NCBI GenBank assembly: GCA_902806595.1
Contig: CADCXC010000011.1
Location: 744,001-808,000 of the forward strand
Reading direction: 5' to 3'
DNA from: Pyrenopolyporus hunteri
Taxonomy: Eukaryota > Ascomycota > Sordariomycetes > Xylariales > Hypoxylaceae
DNA: 64,000 nucleotides
Below the pieces are notes generated by a model that was given only the letters and a program-made list of their open reading frames with translations, had not been told where the DNA came from and did no database searches. A program made the translations under genes and the position numbers. This document shows, piece after piece, positions 13,233-25,613 of this stretch; the stretch's first letter is position 1; the number at the start of each line of letters is the position of its first letter.

Positions 13233-13402
13233 GTCTAGTTGGTAGTGAGTTGTGACATTATGTGTTTAATTGATTCTTAATGTGCCTTCAAATTCAGAAT
13301 TATCTACCTGGTATATGGTTGCATGAAAACCTTCTAAATATCATATCTACCTATGAATCATCGAGGAAAGGGATAATGAGAAAGGGGTAAGAGAATCTAG
13401 TA

Positions 13403-13423
13403 AGGGTTAGGGTTAGGGTTAGG
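13403..13423 (+). repeat. Interstitial telomeric repeat (TTAGGG, 3.5 units)
   Basis: Uninterrupted AGGGTTAGGGTTAGGGTTAGG. TTAGGG is the usual fungal telomere unit; here it is internal and in plus orientation. Confidence 0.85.
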
Positions 13424-13695
13424 AACCGACGCATATAGAGCAATAATATAGGAAAGTCATATAAGGAGATGTAGGCTTTAATTCAAACTCTGATCCTATC
13501 CATATCTGCCGCTCTCCAGTGTCACTATGCTGAGTTGACGCATAGGGAGTAACCGCATAGCCCCAAGACGTGGTCGGCTTAGTCATGGCGAACAGATACT
13601 GGTATGGGCACACGCGCTGCTACGCATGCACGTTGGTCCTACAGCGGCCCAAGCTTCGATGCCTAAGGGGAAAAAGGCTCCATGATAATCCAAGA

Positions 13696-13730
13696 TACCT
13701 AGGTACCTACCTGGTACCTAGGTAGGTACC
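13696..13730. repeat. TAGGTACC-family palindromic cluster
   Basis: Tandem self-complementary CCTAGGTACC / GGTAGGTACC units, one of many in the intergenic DNA of this window. Confidence 0.7.
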
Positions 13731-14256
13731 CAATGTCCTTACAATCATGGTATTATGTCATGAACAAACACTGGCTACAAAGAACTCGCTGCGTCGCCTA
13801 GGTAGCAGCCCTACAAACAGAGATATACAGTAGGTACCTGGGTATCTATGGTAACTCGCTCAGTGATAGTGAGTTATGGGTTAGGTACCTACCTACCTAA
13901 GGATCATATAATTATGTCTCGGGTTACTTGACTGTGTTGTTGAAACAGGGCCTAGGTAATCACCGCTTCGCCAACCCTCAGCGGTGAGCCCCCGATTATT
14001 ATATAACCCAACCTTTCCTCAGAAATTCTACTGCAATTGACTTTCTCGACATCCTAACATAGGCACCGACGAATTATTTCCTCTGCCCTCTTTAATTGTT
14101 TTACCGCAATTTCCACCTATCTGATCCGACCGACTTGTAGCTATCAATCTGACGAATACCTAAGTCCCGGGAAAACTAGGGTTACCAACCGGGCCCCATC
14201 TACGAAAGAACAAAGCCCTCTTTACTTTCGATCAAGGGCTCTCAACTTCTTTCAAT

Positions 14257-15085
14257 ATGGCCCATAACGGAGTGGTTAACCAGGGCATGACCCAAGTATT
14301 AACAGTAAGTTAAACCTCCTATCAATTGTTCTGGCTCTATATTATAGGGGAAATGTTAAGAGGTATCACAGGGACTTGGCATTTTACTCGGCGCTGGTCG
14401 CATTACAAACGCGACGCACGAGAAGATATTGGCTCTCATTAATGAAGGACAAGAGCCCTCCACCGAGGCCGAAAACATAAACGCCAAAGAAATATCACAA
14501 GATTTTCCGCGTCCAGGCAAGGAGACGCCTATTTCCATAAACTCTCACGATCTCCTCGGACTAGGGAGCGAGTTGGCGTAAGCCTCTTTTATCACCGATA
14601 TTAGCAGTCAACGAACTCTTACTAACTACGATCATAGTGAGGTCTCGATTACGGACAGGGGCCCCCGAGGCCCAAGAAAGTCGGCTTTCGACGTTTCCTC
14701 AGCCTCTATTAGCACGAAGTCCGGGGGCCAGGCCAAGGTCATCTGCCCTTGGTGGTCTACCAACGGCTATAGCTGCCGCGAGCACGAAAAGGGGAGGTGC
14801 TCCATGTACCACGAGGATATCCCAGACGGACTAAGAGACCCCCTTATTTGTCATTTCTGGGCTGACGGTGGCCGATGCACCAAGACCGAGTCAACTTGTC
14901 GCTTCGCACATTATCCAGCCCAACATCGCATTATCGCCCCTCTACCAGCCAAAAAGAAAACCAAGAAATACCGAGGCGACCACGGAGAGCCGTACGACGC
15001 AGGCCGTTTCTCACCTATCCACCATGGAAACGAAGATGGCTCTTGGCGTCCCCAATCGCGCTCTCAGCATTATGACAATTGGTAA
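14257..15085 (+). CDS. CCCH-type zinc finger protein
   Basis: Small protein with two CCCH zinc fingers, likely RNA-binding or ubiquitin-ligase-like regulatory (inference). Exons 14257-14304, 14372-14577 and 14638-15085, phases 0 and 2; 233 aa. Finger 1 is C121-x9-C131-x7-C139-x3-H143 (from ICPWWSTNGYSC), finger 2 is C156-x8-C165-x6-C172-x3-H176 (from CHFWADGGRC). A basic stretch PAKKKTKKYRGD follows, which could be a nuclear signal, then a low-complexity tail. The N-terminal 85 residues include GLGILLGAGRIT and a helix-like stretch with no recognised domain. The start is the first ATG after a CT-rich leader and gives a clean 16-codon first exon. The gene lies between the two interstitial telomere repeats. 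Confidence 0.82.
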
Positions 15086-16235
15086 TAAGGTAGTTTTACC
15101 TTCTACAAACATCAACAAAATAATGTAATGGTAGCTACGATCAAATGGCACGTTGATGGGAATACCATCTTTGAAGGTGGGCCATCATCGTTGCTAGACA
15201 CATAATACCAACGATAAATGAAATGAGATATACTGTCTCTCCTCTGATAGAAGCACAAGGCCGGGCTTATAGTAATACGGGCCGATAATCATACGCATCA
15301 ATAGCGTCCGAGATTCCTCGTAGAGGGGTGAAGGTATAAGTTCTTGTGGGATCCCATTCCGACGATAGCCCAAAACTGTGAGCGTTGCGTAGAGATAGCT
15401 CTCAGACGACTTATAGAATCATGTATCGCCGAATCTACTTTTTGGTAACCCCAAGCCACCACTTCTTAGTGTCACGGCGCCAACCATATAGTGAAGGAAA
15501 AGACTTCGTTGTTGTACAAACTAGGTACCTAGCCATCCGGCCAAAGGGCCCGGGTACATATACCGAATGAGGACATATGTCTCGTATGTCCACGAAATAG
15601 CGTTCAGGACTGAAGTCATGCATATAGTACTATATTCTATTACCTATAATATCCCAAGTTCATCTCAGCTTCGCTGTATAGTCTCTTGTAGTACCCACCA
15701 ATGTTCAATATCTTTATCTTACCTCCTCTGGCAGCACAGCGTAAGTACAACCTTCGCCCCCTTTCCACACAGAAAGTCTGATTGGTGTGGACAGAGAGGT
15801 GCCTTTCCTCTCAGAGACGCGGGGAGATATCATCTAATAGAACGTGCGAACCTCCCCTACCTAAATGTGGATGAATGTAGGATGGTCTGCCGAATTTTAA
15901 GTGGCTCGTGCCTAACCCGTGGTACCAAACACATCCGAGAGATATCCGCTCCCCCCCCCCCCCCACTTCAATGCTCCCTATTGATGGAATATGAAATGGT
16001 CTATCTCAGGGTGGATGAGTATGCAAATCATTTCTACTCCACGACGTCATTCGTATGAAAGCACTAACTCAATGATTGCTAGTAGCGGCGGGGTAGGAAT
16101 AGAAGTTGAGCTGCGTAGCATATAAAAAAAAAACGGAAAGCTTCGTCAAGCTTGCCTTGTCTTTAATCTCTATATTCGACAGCGGGAACGAACCGTTGTC
16201 TTGGAATAGTACTCAGGACATCTCGAGTTTACAAG
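15086..16235. other. Intergenic, no gene recognised
   Basis: About 1.15 kb without supported coding. It contains a homopolymer C run near 15950-15963 and an A run near 16124-16133. The last part is the likely reductase promoter. Confidence 0.55.
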
Positions 16236-17713
16236 ATGCCGTCAGCGATAGTAACTGGCGCCACTGGTATGTCTTGCCTATTAAGCATACATAGTGTTGA
16301 CTCCCATCTGTATTATCCATCTGTCACGTCGTGCTAACGGCTGTCATCACATAGGCATCACGGGAACGGCTATAGTCAACGCCTTGATTGACAGCCCTGA
16401 GTACACGGAGATCTATACGTTATCTAGGTCACAAAAGGCCACGGAACATCCTAAGGTCAAGCATGCCACCCTGGACCTTCAGTCTTCAGCGGAGGAGATG
16501 AGCAAGTCCCTGGCGCACATCGGGACAGTGACACACGTCTACTTCTGCGCCTATCTTGAGGGCTCAGACGAAGCAGAGGCCACCCGCATCAACGGTGCTT
16601 TGCTGTCTAATTTCCTCGAAGCGCTGACTCGGCTAGGCCTCACTCGTGAGCTCAAGCACTTCAGCTTAACATGCGGCCTGAAGCAGTACGGCGTTCACCA
16701 AGGGCAGCCCAAGAACCCGATGCGTGAAGACGACGATGAGGCCCTATTCTGGCTTGCGCAACCAGACCGCCCACCAAATTTCTATTACGCCCAGCAGCGC
16801 ATTCTGGAGAAGCACGCCGCAGATCACAACAACAAGTGGACTTGGGTTGTGACATACCCTCAGGAGGTGGTCGGCTTCGCGAAGACTAATTTCATGAATC
16901 TGGCTACCACTCTTGGCTTGGTAAGTACCTAGATACCCAGTCTACAGGGCGGGGGTTTTATTGGAATACCCTTAATAGGGAGAATATCTCTTACCGGAAT
17001 TATCAAAATGGCATGGGAGTTTCGAAGGCCCCATAGGCTGACTCAAGTTAATGTAGTATTGCGCCGTGAGCAAAGAACTCGAGGGCTCGCAGCTCATATT
17101 CCCCGGGAACAAGATCAACTACCTAGGCTTCAACGGCTGGACCACGTCCAAACTGCACGCCGACTTCTGCCTCTGGGCAAGCAAGGAGCCCAAAGCCGCC
17201 AACCAGCGGTTCAACGTGACCAACGGCGACACGTCGAGCTGGCAGGACCTATGGCCGCGGCTCGCGGCTCGCTTCGGGTGTAAAATCCCCGAGAACATGT
17301 TCCCGGGAGGCGACGAGTTCAAAGCGTACCCCGGGTACGAGAGCAGCCACACCAAGATGCACCCGAGGCCGCCGATAGGCGAGGTCGCAGCCAAGATCGG
17401 GCTCAAGGACGAATTCAAGCAGCCCTCGGAGCTCTTCTGCCAGATCGACCTGGTGAAGTGGGCTAAGCGTCCGGACGTGCTGAAGGCCTGGGAAACGCTA
17501 CGTGATCGGCACAGCCTCGACCAGAAGGCGTGGGACGGCGCGACTTGGGGGTTCGTCGTATTCTTGCTCGGCCGTAACTACAGCAGCGTGGCGAGCATGA
17601 GCAAGGCGCGCAGGATGGGCTGGACGGGATATGTGGACAACTGGGATGGATTCCTGGACACGTTTAAGGAGCTCGAGGACGCTAAGATGTTGCCTCCCGT
17701 TGCCAGCCATTAA
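16236..17713 (+). CDS. PRISE-like NAD(P)-dependent reductase (SDR superfamily)
   Basis: Extended short-chain dehydrogenase with the PRISE-like Rossmann fold (progesterone 5-beta-reductase/iridoid synthase-like), which reduces enones or related carbonyl substrates with NAD(P)H. Exons 16236-16266, 16355-16920 and 17057-17713; 417 aa. The tiny first exon is certain because the join recreates the nucleotide-binding GATGITG at residues 8-14, with Gly11 split by the intron. Other signs: TLSRSQ after strand 2, HFSLTCGLKQYGVH, the RPPNFYYAQQRILEK segment with the Tyr expected at the active site, and SSWQDLWPRLAARFG in the C-terminal half. Fungal relatives often lie in secondary-metabolite loci. It is followed by the convergent ABCC transporter about 2.2 kb downstream. 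Confidence 0.92.
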
Positions 17714-18064
17714 AGGGCAGCCGTTTACTAGAGCCAGTGCGTACGACTTTAGCGTCTTCATACCGAGTCCTGGATATTTAGAGGCGGTTATAGACGACCT
17801 TGTGAAGATTGATAGGCTTAAGCGGGCGATTGGGTCGTTCGATCGTAGGTTTAGTTTGCTACTTAATTCCAAAGAGGGAGAAACTAGTCAAAGAGAGTAG
17901 GTACTTATAGAATGGCCGAACCCCTTATACATACCTATTTAACTCAAGATGTAAGTGATCTAACATGCGATGCCGGTCTATGGTTAGGTCTGGTAAGATT
18001 TTAGACACATACCTATTATATCGAGTAAGATGTAAGATGTATAGGGTAGCTGGTTTAAGAGTTG

Positions 18065-18088
18065 GGGTTAGGGTTAGGGTTAGGGTTA
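18065..18088 (+). repeat. Interstitial telomeric repeat (TTAGGG, 4 units)
   Basis: Four perfect GGGTTA units, same orientation as the tract at 13403. Confidence 0.88.
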
Positions 18089-18543
18089 ATGCTTTTATAT
18101 CTGACTGCTGGCCAAGCATCGGATACCTACGTACCTTAGGTAGATACCTGAATCTCCATTTGGTACGCGCCCTGTACAGCTTGGTACGTAGATACGTCCC
18201 CATCTTCATAATTATTACGTAGGTCCATAGGTAGGTAGGTAGGTACCGTAGGAGATGATTTGTTCTCATTGTAAAGGACTACCCCTCCGGCTGTGGGTGT
18301 TTTATCAACCCCTCAGGTCCGTGCTCGACCCCGCGGCCCGTGCTCGGTCGCGTGCGCCCACCGCGGTACCTAGGTACCTAGATACCCGTACATGTAGGTG
18401 TATACGTATCGACACATATCAGGACTGGACGTACCTCTATTAGGAACTGGTACATGGTACCTATTACCGCGGGTATTGGCTCATGCCCGGCATGTAGCTA
18501 CGTACTGGCGGCTGCGCGGGGTGTTTGCGTAGAAATATATTAC

Positions 18544-18561
18544 TAGGTACCTAGGTACCTA
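18544..18561. repeat. Perfect 18-bp palindrome TAGGTACCTAGGTACCTA
   Basis: Exactly self-complementary over 18 bp. It is the longest perfect example of the dispersed TAGGTACC motif noticed here. Confidence 0.85.
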
Positions 18562-19453
18562 CCTGTACGATCGAAAAAAATCCGGGGTAATCCAATCGGA
18601 AAATTTCCAGCGGTAAACATGTTTCCGGATTAGGCTTAGATTAACAGCTCTCCCCATGGTGATTGTGCAACCGAATTTCCATCTGATAATGCTGCCTGCG
18701 AGTATTTAAACAACTTTTTGACCCCGTCAACTTTCCAACTTTTCTCCCATTCTCTCTTCATCACCAATCCAAATGAGTCGGCCCTAGACACATGAACTTG
18801 GTACACCTTCGCCCCGACCATCCCCGTGAGCCCGTCGGGCCACCTGGGAGTCGTCCGGCCCGAGACCATCATGGGATCGTCACCTCCTCGGGAGGGACTT
18901 TTATGGGACCAATCTTTGTATCCCACGCGTCCGAATGTAGGGTGCTCCATCCCCTACATGAAGGGTTTCATTCCCTTGGGGGACGCACGTTCATCCGAGG
19001 GTTGCATCCCCTCACCTTTGACGTGTGCCCCCCGGCGCATACAAGTGGCACCGATGCGCGACAGGTTTTGGTCTCTCCCCCAGAGTCAGCCGGCCCACTG
19101 TGCAGTCGCTCGGTTCGGTTGGTCAGGGGACTCCCCAGCGTCTACTCAAGTCTAGTACTCTCCCTGTCGGGCTATCTAGGGGGTAACCCTTCCGGGAGTT
19201 TACATCGCCCCCCTCCGGGCTTTAGACCTCTGGTCTAGTAGCGCTGAAATTCTCATGCATCGTTGGATATCCTCCCAGCACCATGATACTCGGTGTCCGA
19301 GGGTGAGAGAGCGCTGGTTGGCCGGATATGCCTGTGTAATGAACGACTTTGTCGTTTGAGGCGCCGCTCCTCGTGGTTATTCCTTGTGATGTCTAACTGC
19401 CCCGACTCTGGATTGGTTTTCTACTTTTGTTCCTTTAGGCTGCTCGCGGCCTT

Positions 19454-19484
19454 TGACCTTGGTATTACACTGCCTCCAAGGTCA
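19454..19484. repeat. Inverted repeat TGACCTTGG / CCAAGGTCA
   Basis: Perfect 9-bp arms around a 13-base loop at the edge of the GC-rich block. It could be a hairpin or a palindromic protein site. Confidence 0.6.
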
Positions 19485-19884
19485 TAAATACGAGCATCAT
19501 ACCTATTTTTTCATCATAGTCCCTGGCTAGCCGAGGACGTGAAGAAGAAACCGTGCTGTATTCAATGGCTTTGTTTACTTCCGCCACACGCGTCGGCCAT
19601 CCTGAATTTTGTTTACCAAGGTGGCTGTCTACCCAACTTTATTCTGGACCTGCTGATTACCTAGGCAACTATCCACTATATCGCCGCTGTTTATATTACT
19701 ATTCTAAGTCTTAAATGCGGGGTGATGTTAGATACCTCACACCAGCTTACGCCAAATGGAGTCTACCTAAATATAGATAACCACTTCACCTCTATATACC
19801 GCACCCCTAGAGATTTCGTACTAATTTCATCTCCTCAAAATTTCTCTATCGTCATGCCAGACACCTCATTAAATGAAAATCCGC

Positions 19885-22800
19885 TTATTTCCCGCTCGCG
19901 CTCCATAGCTCGCCGAATTTAGTTCCAGTCTCTTTCACCAACTGGGCTGGATTACCCACTTCTACGATCCCTCCTTTATCCATGACGACAACACGGTCAT
20001 AGTCCATGATCATATCCAAGCGATGGCTCACAGCCACCACCGTATACTCCCTGAACTCGTCACGGATCACTTCTTGCATCACCTTCTCAGTCTCGCGGTC
20101 GACACTCGAGCTCACTTCGTCGAGGAGCAGGATGCCACCCTCGGACCCCCCACCCCCAAGCCCGAGGCTTCGAGCACGGACGCGTCTACGAAGGACCGCC
20201 CGGGCAAGCGAGAAAAGCTGCCTCTGCCCTTGGCTCAGCGTACTAGCTGTCATACCTGCCTCTAAGCCACCCCGGTCGCGGACGAACGTCCATAAGCCCA
20301 CCACCTCAAGAACGGCCTGTGCCTCTTCAGCCGTCGAAGCGTTGGAGGGATCTAGATTATCGCGGAAGGTCGAGCCATCCGGTAGGAAGACGATATCCTG
20401 AGGTATTGCTATAATACGCTGGCGAAGGGTGACCCTATCGACCCGGTAAAGCGGTGTATTGTCTATATGAACGCTGTCGGGCGTGTCATTCACGGGGTCG
20501 AGAAGCTTCAGGAGGAGAGCGATGAGGGATGATTTCCCACTACCGGTTCTACCGCAAATAGCAACTTTCTCGCCGGAGGAAATCTGAAGTTGGATATTCT
20601 TTAGTGCCAGACTCGGTGTTTCGGTTGGGCCTTCGGTACTGGAGAATCCGTCAGTTTCCGCACAACTCAATAATCGAAAGCGGCACATACCCATAACTAG
20701 CCGAGACGCCGTTGAGAGAAATCTCCCCGCGCTGTGGCCACTCTTCCGGAGGGATAATATCCTCACAATCCTTGTCTTCTGACTTCGCGGCCTTGTCAAA
20801 TGCTTTAAGTCTACTGATGGCTCCTAGGGATGTTTCAAGTAGGGTGTAAAACATAACAACCTCGGAGAGTGTCACCCCAAAGTCCATTAGAGTTACTAAA
20901 GATGCACCAGTGAAGCCAGAGTTGGATCGGAGTCGAACAGCAATCGTTGTAAGTACGACGGCAATTACACCAACAACAATATTGAGCACCAATGCGAGCC
21001 ATCTACGAGGCAGTGTCAGCTATTAAAGTAACAATATAATAGCAAGTGGAATGTGTGTGAGGATGGGTGAACATTACAAATAGTTACTCAGTTGAGGCTA
21101 AGTCTGGGGAAGAAGTTTTTAAGAGAAGGTATAACTGACTGTTGAATCATGGCAAGAAGATATGCGGGTCTCTGAGATGTATCCAAGAGACAGTAGTTCT
21201 TTGCGCGGTCTTCAGCCATGAATCCAAAGGCGCGAAGTGTAACAATTCCGTTTGATGTGTCGAGGAAGTGAGTGCTATAGAGAGGTCAGCTAATAAATAT
21301 CCACGAATGCTCTCAAAGCGTCCAACCATTGGCCAAGGCCAACGTGATGTGAGGCTGAGAGTCTACCGTAAACGATTATCTGACTTACTATAGTGGGCTC
21401 TTCGCCTCTAAATCCAACAGTCTCAGTTGTCTTGACGTGCGAAGATAAAACTTTTGAATCCCATATAAGAGAAACATTAAAAACGGGTAGCTAATTGCGA
21501 GGTACGGCGACGAAGTAACGAGAATAGCGGCCTGTCCAATAGAAATAACCACCGAGTAAATGGTATTAAAGAGGGCGGCAGGTAGCTCATTATCAATAAG
21601 ACCAAGATCTTGAGAAAACAAGTTCGTGATGACCCCCTGATCTGTTACGGTGAAAAAGCTAAGCGGCGCATGGATGAGCGTTCGCAAAGCATCGTGGTGA
21701 AGAGAGGCGCCGGCTCGGTTAATGACCGTGATGTAAATTAGAACACCAAGGCACATCAACGAAAAAAAGGCGCATGCCTCAAGTAATCCATATATTCCTG
21801 CGTAGTACCCAAAGGAATGAGAGTGGTTCAGAGCGACGGCGTCATCCGACCAATATTTCAGCCATATAACTGGAAAGTTATAGAAGAAGCCGTAGAGTAC
21901 ACCGCTAAATAGTACGATCGTGACAATTAGCATTCCCATACTTTTCATGTATATTTTATAGGCTGCTATGTCGCCCGTCAGCCGAGCCTTTTCATCGGTC
22001 TCTGATACCGGAGGCAACGGTTCCGGAACCTCCTTCAACATGTTTGGCGAAAATTCAGTTACCTCCTCAGCCGGCGCGATCTTATCTTCAGTGCTCTGAC
22101 TTGCGGACGAGGACTTTATTCCGAGACTATGGACGTAGCTCTCATTAGCGATGAGATCATAGAAAGTCCCTTGCTCAACGACGGATCCATCCGTCCCAAG
22201 AGCAACTACATGCGTGGAGGCTGGAAGATGGCGAACGGAGTGAGTGCATAGGACAACCGTTGTTCGCCTCCGTTTAAGGATTCCATTGGCGCCAAACACA
22301 CGCTGAAACACTTGATCTTCGGTGTCGGCGTCTAGACCACTAAAAATGTCGTCCATGATTAAGAAATCAGATTGTAAATAGATGCACCTTGCCAGCGATA
22401 CGCGTTGTTTCTGGCCTCCGGATAGAGTTATCCCATTGCTTCCAACCTTGGTGTTATCACCTTGGGGTAGCGTCTCGAAATCAATATTCAGCATCGTCGC
22501 ATCGACAACTTCGGCGTATCGCTCGGCATCGAACGGCGAATGCCCAACGATGTTTTCCTTAATACTGCTGTTAAATAGGAACGGCGTTTGGTCGCAATAT
22601 CCCACACGTGGAAGCTTGGTGGCCATCGTCACTGTCCCTCTATGGTACGGTATTTCCCCTAAAAGCGCTCTGCACAGCGATGATTTTCCTGATGCGATTG
22701 GCCCCACTACCATTGTAAGCGAACCTCTGGGAATTTCGATGTTGATGTCATTAAGAACCGTCTTTCCCACTTCCCAGCCAAAGCTGCCGTTTTTGATTAC

Positions 22801-24838
22801 CGCGGCTGGTAAGGTAGAGACCTCGTCGACAGATGACTTCTCCGTGGAGCCGCTTGGCTCCATAGATAGGTTACGAAAATCGACCCTCGGCTCGCTCTCT
22901 AGAAACTGTTGTATGCGACGTAAGCAAGCGAATCCTCCGACCATCTGGGGTAATGTCTGGATTATTTGGTTGAGAGGGACCATCATGAGCAGAAGGTAAG
23001 ACAAAGATGTGAATAAGCTTGCGGCATCCAGACTCCGTCGGGCTACCGCAAATGTAATGGGCGGGGCACCGAGAGGAGGCACGAAGGCAAACAACGCGGA
23101 AATTATCATCTGCTTCCGGTAGTTTGAACCCGCCTGCAGCTCATCAACGCGGAGCTTCTCGACGGCGCGGGTGATGGGACCAGCGAGACCTGATAGCTTG
23201 ATATTCTTCATGGCTGCGATCACTTTGGATGTGAGGCCAACACGCTTTTGAACTTCCTCCATCCATGCTATTTGCCCCTTGTTTATGGAACGTATAATGA
23301 GGGACGCTCCACCGGCACACATCAGGACAAGTACGATGGGTGCTGCTAACGCCGCGCCAAGCAATCTGTAAAGGAACCAGCAAGCAAGCCCTACTTCGAT
23401 GAGATTCGCCCACTACCACAAGGGAGAAATTAGTGACTCATAGCCGTATTTTAGGGGGCGAGAAGTTGGCGTTATCACAGTTTAGATTTATCAGTCGTAG
23501 ATGGAATAAGGTGTAGGAAGAGGTGTGGTTTTGTGATTATGATAGGGAAGGATGGGGGAGGATAGGCAGGGGACAGAGGCGGATGGGTGATCAAGAAAGT
23601 CACATACAAGTTCGTGTATGGTCCTAAAGCCATACATGATGCGCTCTATGTCGGAGCTCATTAACGTAAGTGATGCATGATTGTCTCCACGAGCCTCTGT
23701 AACCTTGGCGTAGACAGCCGTAACAAGACAAGCGCGTGCCATATAGATCGTTCGCTGATGAAAATACCAGTAGAGTGCTGTCGAAACAGCGATGGATAAA
23801 TATATGCAAACACTAGCACCAATGAACCCGTAGCCAACGTTGGCTGGTAGAGAGCCTTCGGGTTGTGACAGGCGTTTGGTAAGACTGTTAATAAATAAAG
23901 GTTGGCAGAAGTAGAACGCGATCTTAGCCAGCCTTGCCGGTACTGGGAGGACGAGAGGTATCAGGAGCGTCCGAGCTAATACTTTAACAAGATTGAGCTT
24001 ATGGCCTTTAAGCTTCGCATCGTTTACATGTCGCGCGAAGTGTTCGGAGACACGTTCTGCAGCCATGGTTTGGTCTAGAGGATAGAGATCCTTTATCTCC
24101 AATATCTTACGATAACCTTCCAGGAAGAGCTGGTTGAGCCAGAAGTAGACGCCAAGACTATACAGGCCGCTCGTTTCCTCTGGGCTGTGATTTTTGACGT
24201 CCCAGGTGACCCATTTCGTTTTCCGCTGAGCTTCAAGGAAGAGTATGATGACCTTGAGGGCTAGTGTACTCGAAAATATAGCTGAAAAAGCTACTTCAGG
24301 TCGAGTGGAGGAAGCAAGCCAGAACGTCCGGACCTGTGCGATATCGAACAAAAATGTCAGGAAGAGATATGCGCTGAAGAAGATAGGAGGCCTTGGAGAC
24401 TTGCTGTGATCGAAGTAAGAAAGGCCTATCATGCAAAGAGCGGCAACAAGGCGAATCACAGAGGAGGCGATGTCAAGGCTGTCAACGCCGAACAAGTCTA
24501 CGGCTACAAGTATAAGGAGCGAAAGCTCAAGGGAAGCATATGAAATGAGGGCGCCCTACGCAACTCGACGGGTTAATTTACTTTGGCAGCAGGATAAGGC
24601 CTGGGTATAGGTGTTCTCTCACAAGTTTTGCGAGCCTCAGCAATGGCGCGCCAACTATGGTTGGCTTCTTGGCGAGTAAGAAAATCCGCCATAATGACAA
24701 GACGACGAAGACGAGCGAAGGTATAATTGAGAAGACTAGCTGCTCGAACTTGATTGTGAAATCGAAGTCACCTCGGCAGCCGATAATTGTAGGCCCGAGA
24801 GATTGGTCGTTGGCGCTTACGCAATTGGAAAACAACAT
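19885..24838 (-). CDS. ABCC-type (MRP-like) multidrug ABC transporter
   Basis: Full-length ATP-driven exporter of the MRP/ABCC subfamily, in plasma or vacuolar membrane. Six exons: 24838-24623, 24555-23608, 23412-21389, 21274-21140, 21002-20691 and 20638-19885; introns 67, 195, 114, 137 and 52 bp; 1462 aa. Order: N-terminal membrane helices (TMD0-like), TMD1, NBD1, TMD2, NBD2. NBD1 has Walker A GPIASGKSS (625-633), signature LSGGQ (718-722) and Walker B ending LIMDD, where Asp replaces the catalytic Glu; that degenerate NBD1 is usual for ABCC proteins. NBD2 has Walker A GRTGSGKSS (1241-1249), signature LSQGQ (1347-1351) and Walker B ILLLDE with the Glu kept. An apparent frame break before NBD2 is resolved by the 52-bp intron. 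It is divergent from the esterase gene, which hints at shared regulation. Substrate unknown; such pumps are common in metabolite or detoxification loci. Confidence 0.95.
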
Positions 24839-25613
24839 CCTGTGTTATCTGTAACCTAGCCGGCTACATATAGCATAGGGGTTATAGAAGGCGAGGAGGG
24901 TTAGTCCGAGATGCAGTCTCAGGCAATTCCTAGCCTATATAGAGGCTGCATTGCATGGCGAGCATATGGAATAGAGGACATAATTGATATGGGAATCAAT
25001 GGGTTTATAACAGGTTTGAGGGACGGCGACCAACAGAAAACCAAGCTCGTGGGATTCTTGCCGAATAGAGTAGAACACCGAACTCCGACTCCGTTTTGTT
25101 AGTGCCTACCCAAGCTTGCACCTGCACGAAAGTGGTAGCGGCACCTACCTGTACTACCCAGGGTTAGGCCCACCATACACTAGCGCTTACCTTTGCCTCG
25201 CATCGAAGCTATCATTACATCATGGTAAGGAAGAGCCTAAGAAGGTGCCCTGGCTAGACCTGTATACGAAGACACCTTATCGATACCAAGCCGGACTCCG
25301 AACCCCAAATTGAAATAGGCAACCGTCGATAACGTAGCAGCCGAAGGTGAAGCCGAGGGTGTTACAGGGCCGCTAGCAGCGCAAGGGTAAGGTATCAGCT
25401 GTATAGATAGGTACCTACCTACCTATATACGGGTACGAACGGCCACGCCCTCCCTATCGGTAAATAGGTACCTGGTAGGTGGTACCTATCCACTTACTCT
25501 ATAACAAACACCATTTGCGATGCGAGCCTCGATCGTATAGAATCAGATTCAAAGAGTAGAACGGAGACTCGACTGCTCATCAGTGGTCGTAGAAAAACCG
25601 ATTCTTCCAGGCC
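24839..25613. promoter_or_regulatory. Divergent promoter region, ABCC transporter / esterase
   Basis: About 775 bp shared by two divergent genes. It carries TAGGTACC palindromes at 25405-25428 and 25464-25489 (perfect 9-bp arms ATAGGTACC/GGTACCTAT in the latter). No known regulator site was identified. Confidence 0.45.
25464..25489. repeat. TAGGTACC-family inverted repeat
   Basis: Arms ATAGGTACC and GGTACCTAT with an 8-base centre TGGTAGGT. Confidence 0.7.

Larger units (their letters stand above)
13233..14256. other. Intergenic with telomere-like repeat and TAGGTACC palindromes
   Basis: Contains a TTAGGG interstitial tract at 13403-13423 and several CCTAGGTACC palindromes (13696-13730, 13881-13900). 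The final ~200 bp are CT-rich and probably form the promoter and 5' leader of the zinc-finger gene. No gene seen. Confidence 0.6.
17714..19884. other. Intergenic with telomere-like repeat, palindromes and a GC-rich block
   Basis: Between the convergent 3' ends of the reductase and ABC transporter. It holds four TTAGGG units (18065-18088), at least three TAGGTACC palindrome clusters (18218-18250, 18365-18386, 18541-18564) and a GC-rich, non-repetitive block around 18780-19480. That block has short ORFs on both strands without recognisable families. It may be a degraded element, but no terminal structures were identified. Confidence 0.55.

Noticed and set aside
20639..20690. Apparent frameshift between TMD2 and NBD2 of the ABC transporter
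   Set aside because: A 52-bp GTATGT...CAG intron with a CTGAC branch point restores the frame exactly, so the gene is intact.
22382..22999. 205-codon plus-strand frame opposite the ABC transporter
   Set aside because: Antisense to NBD1 coding sequence; no domain in this frame.
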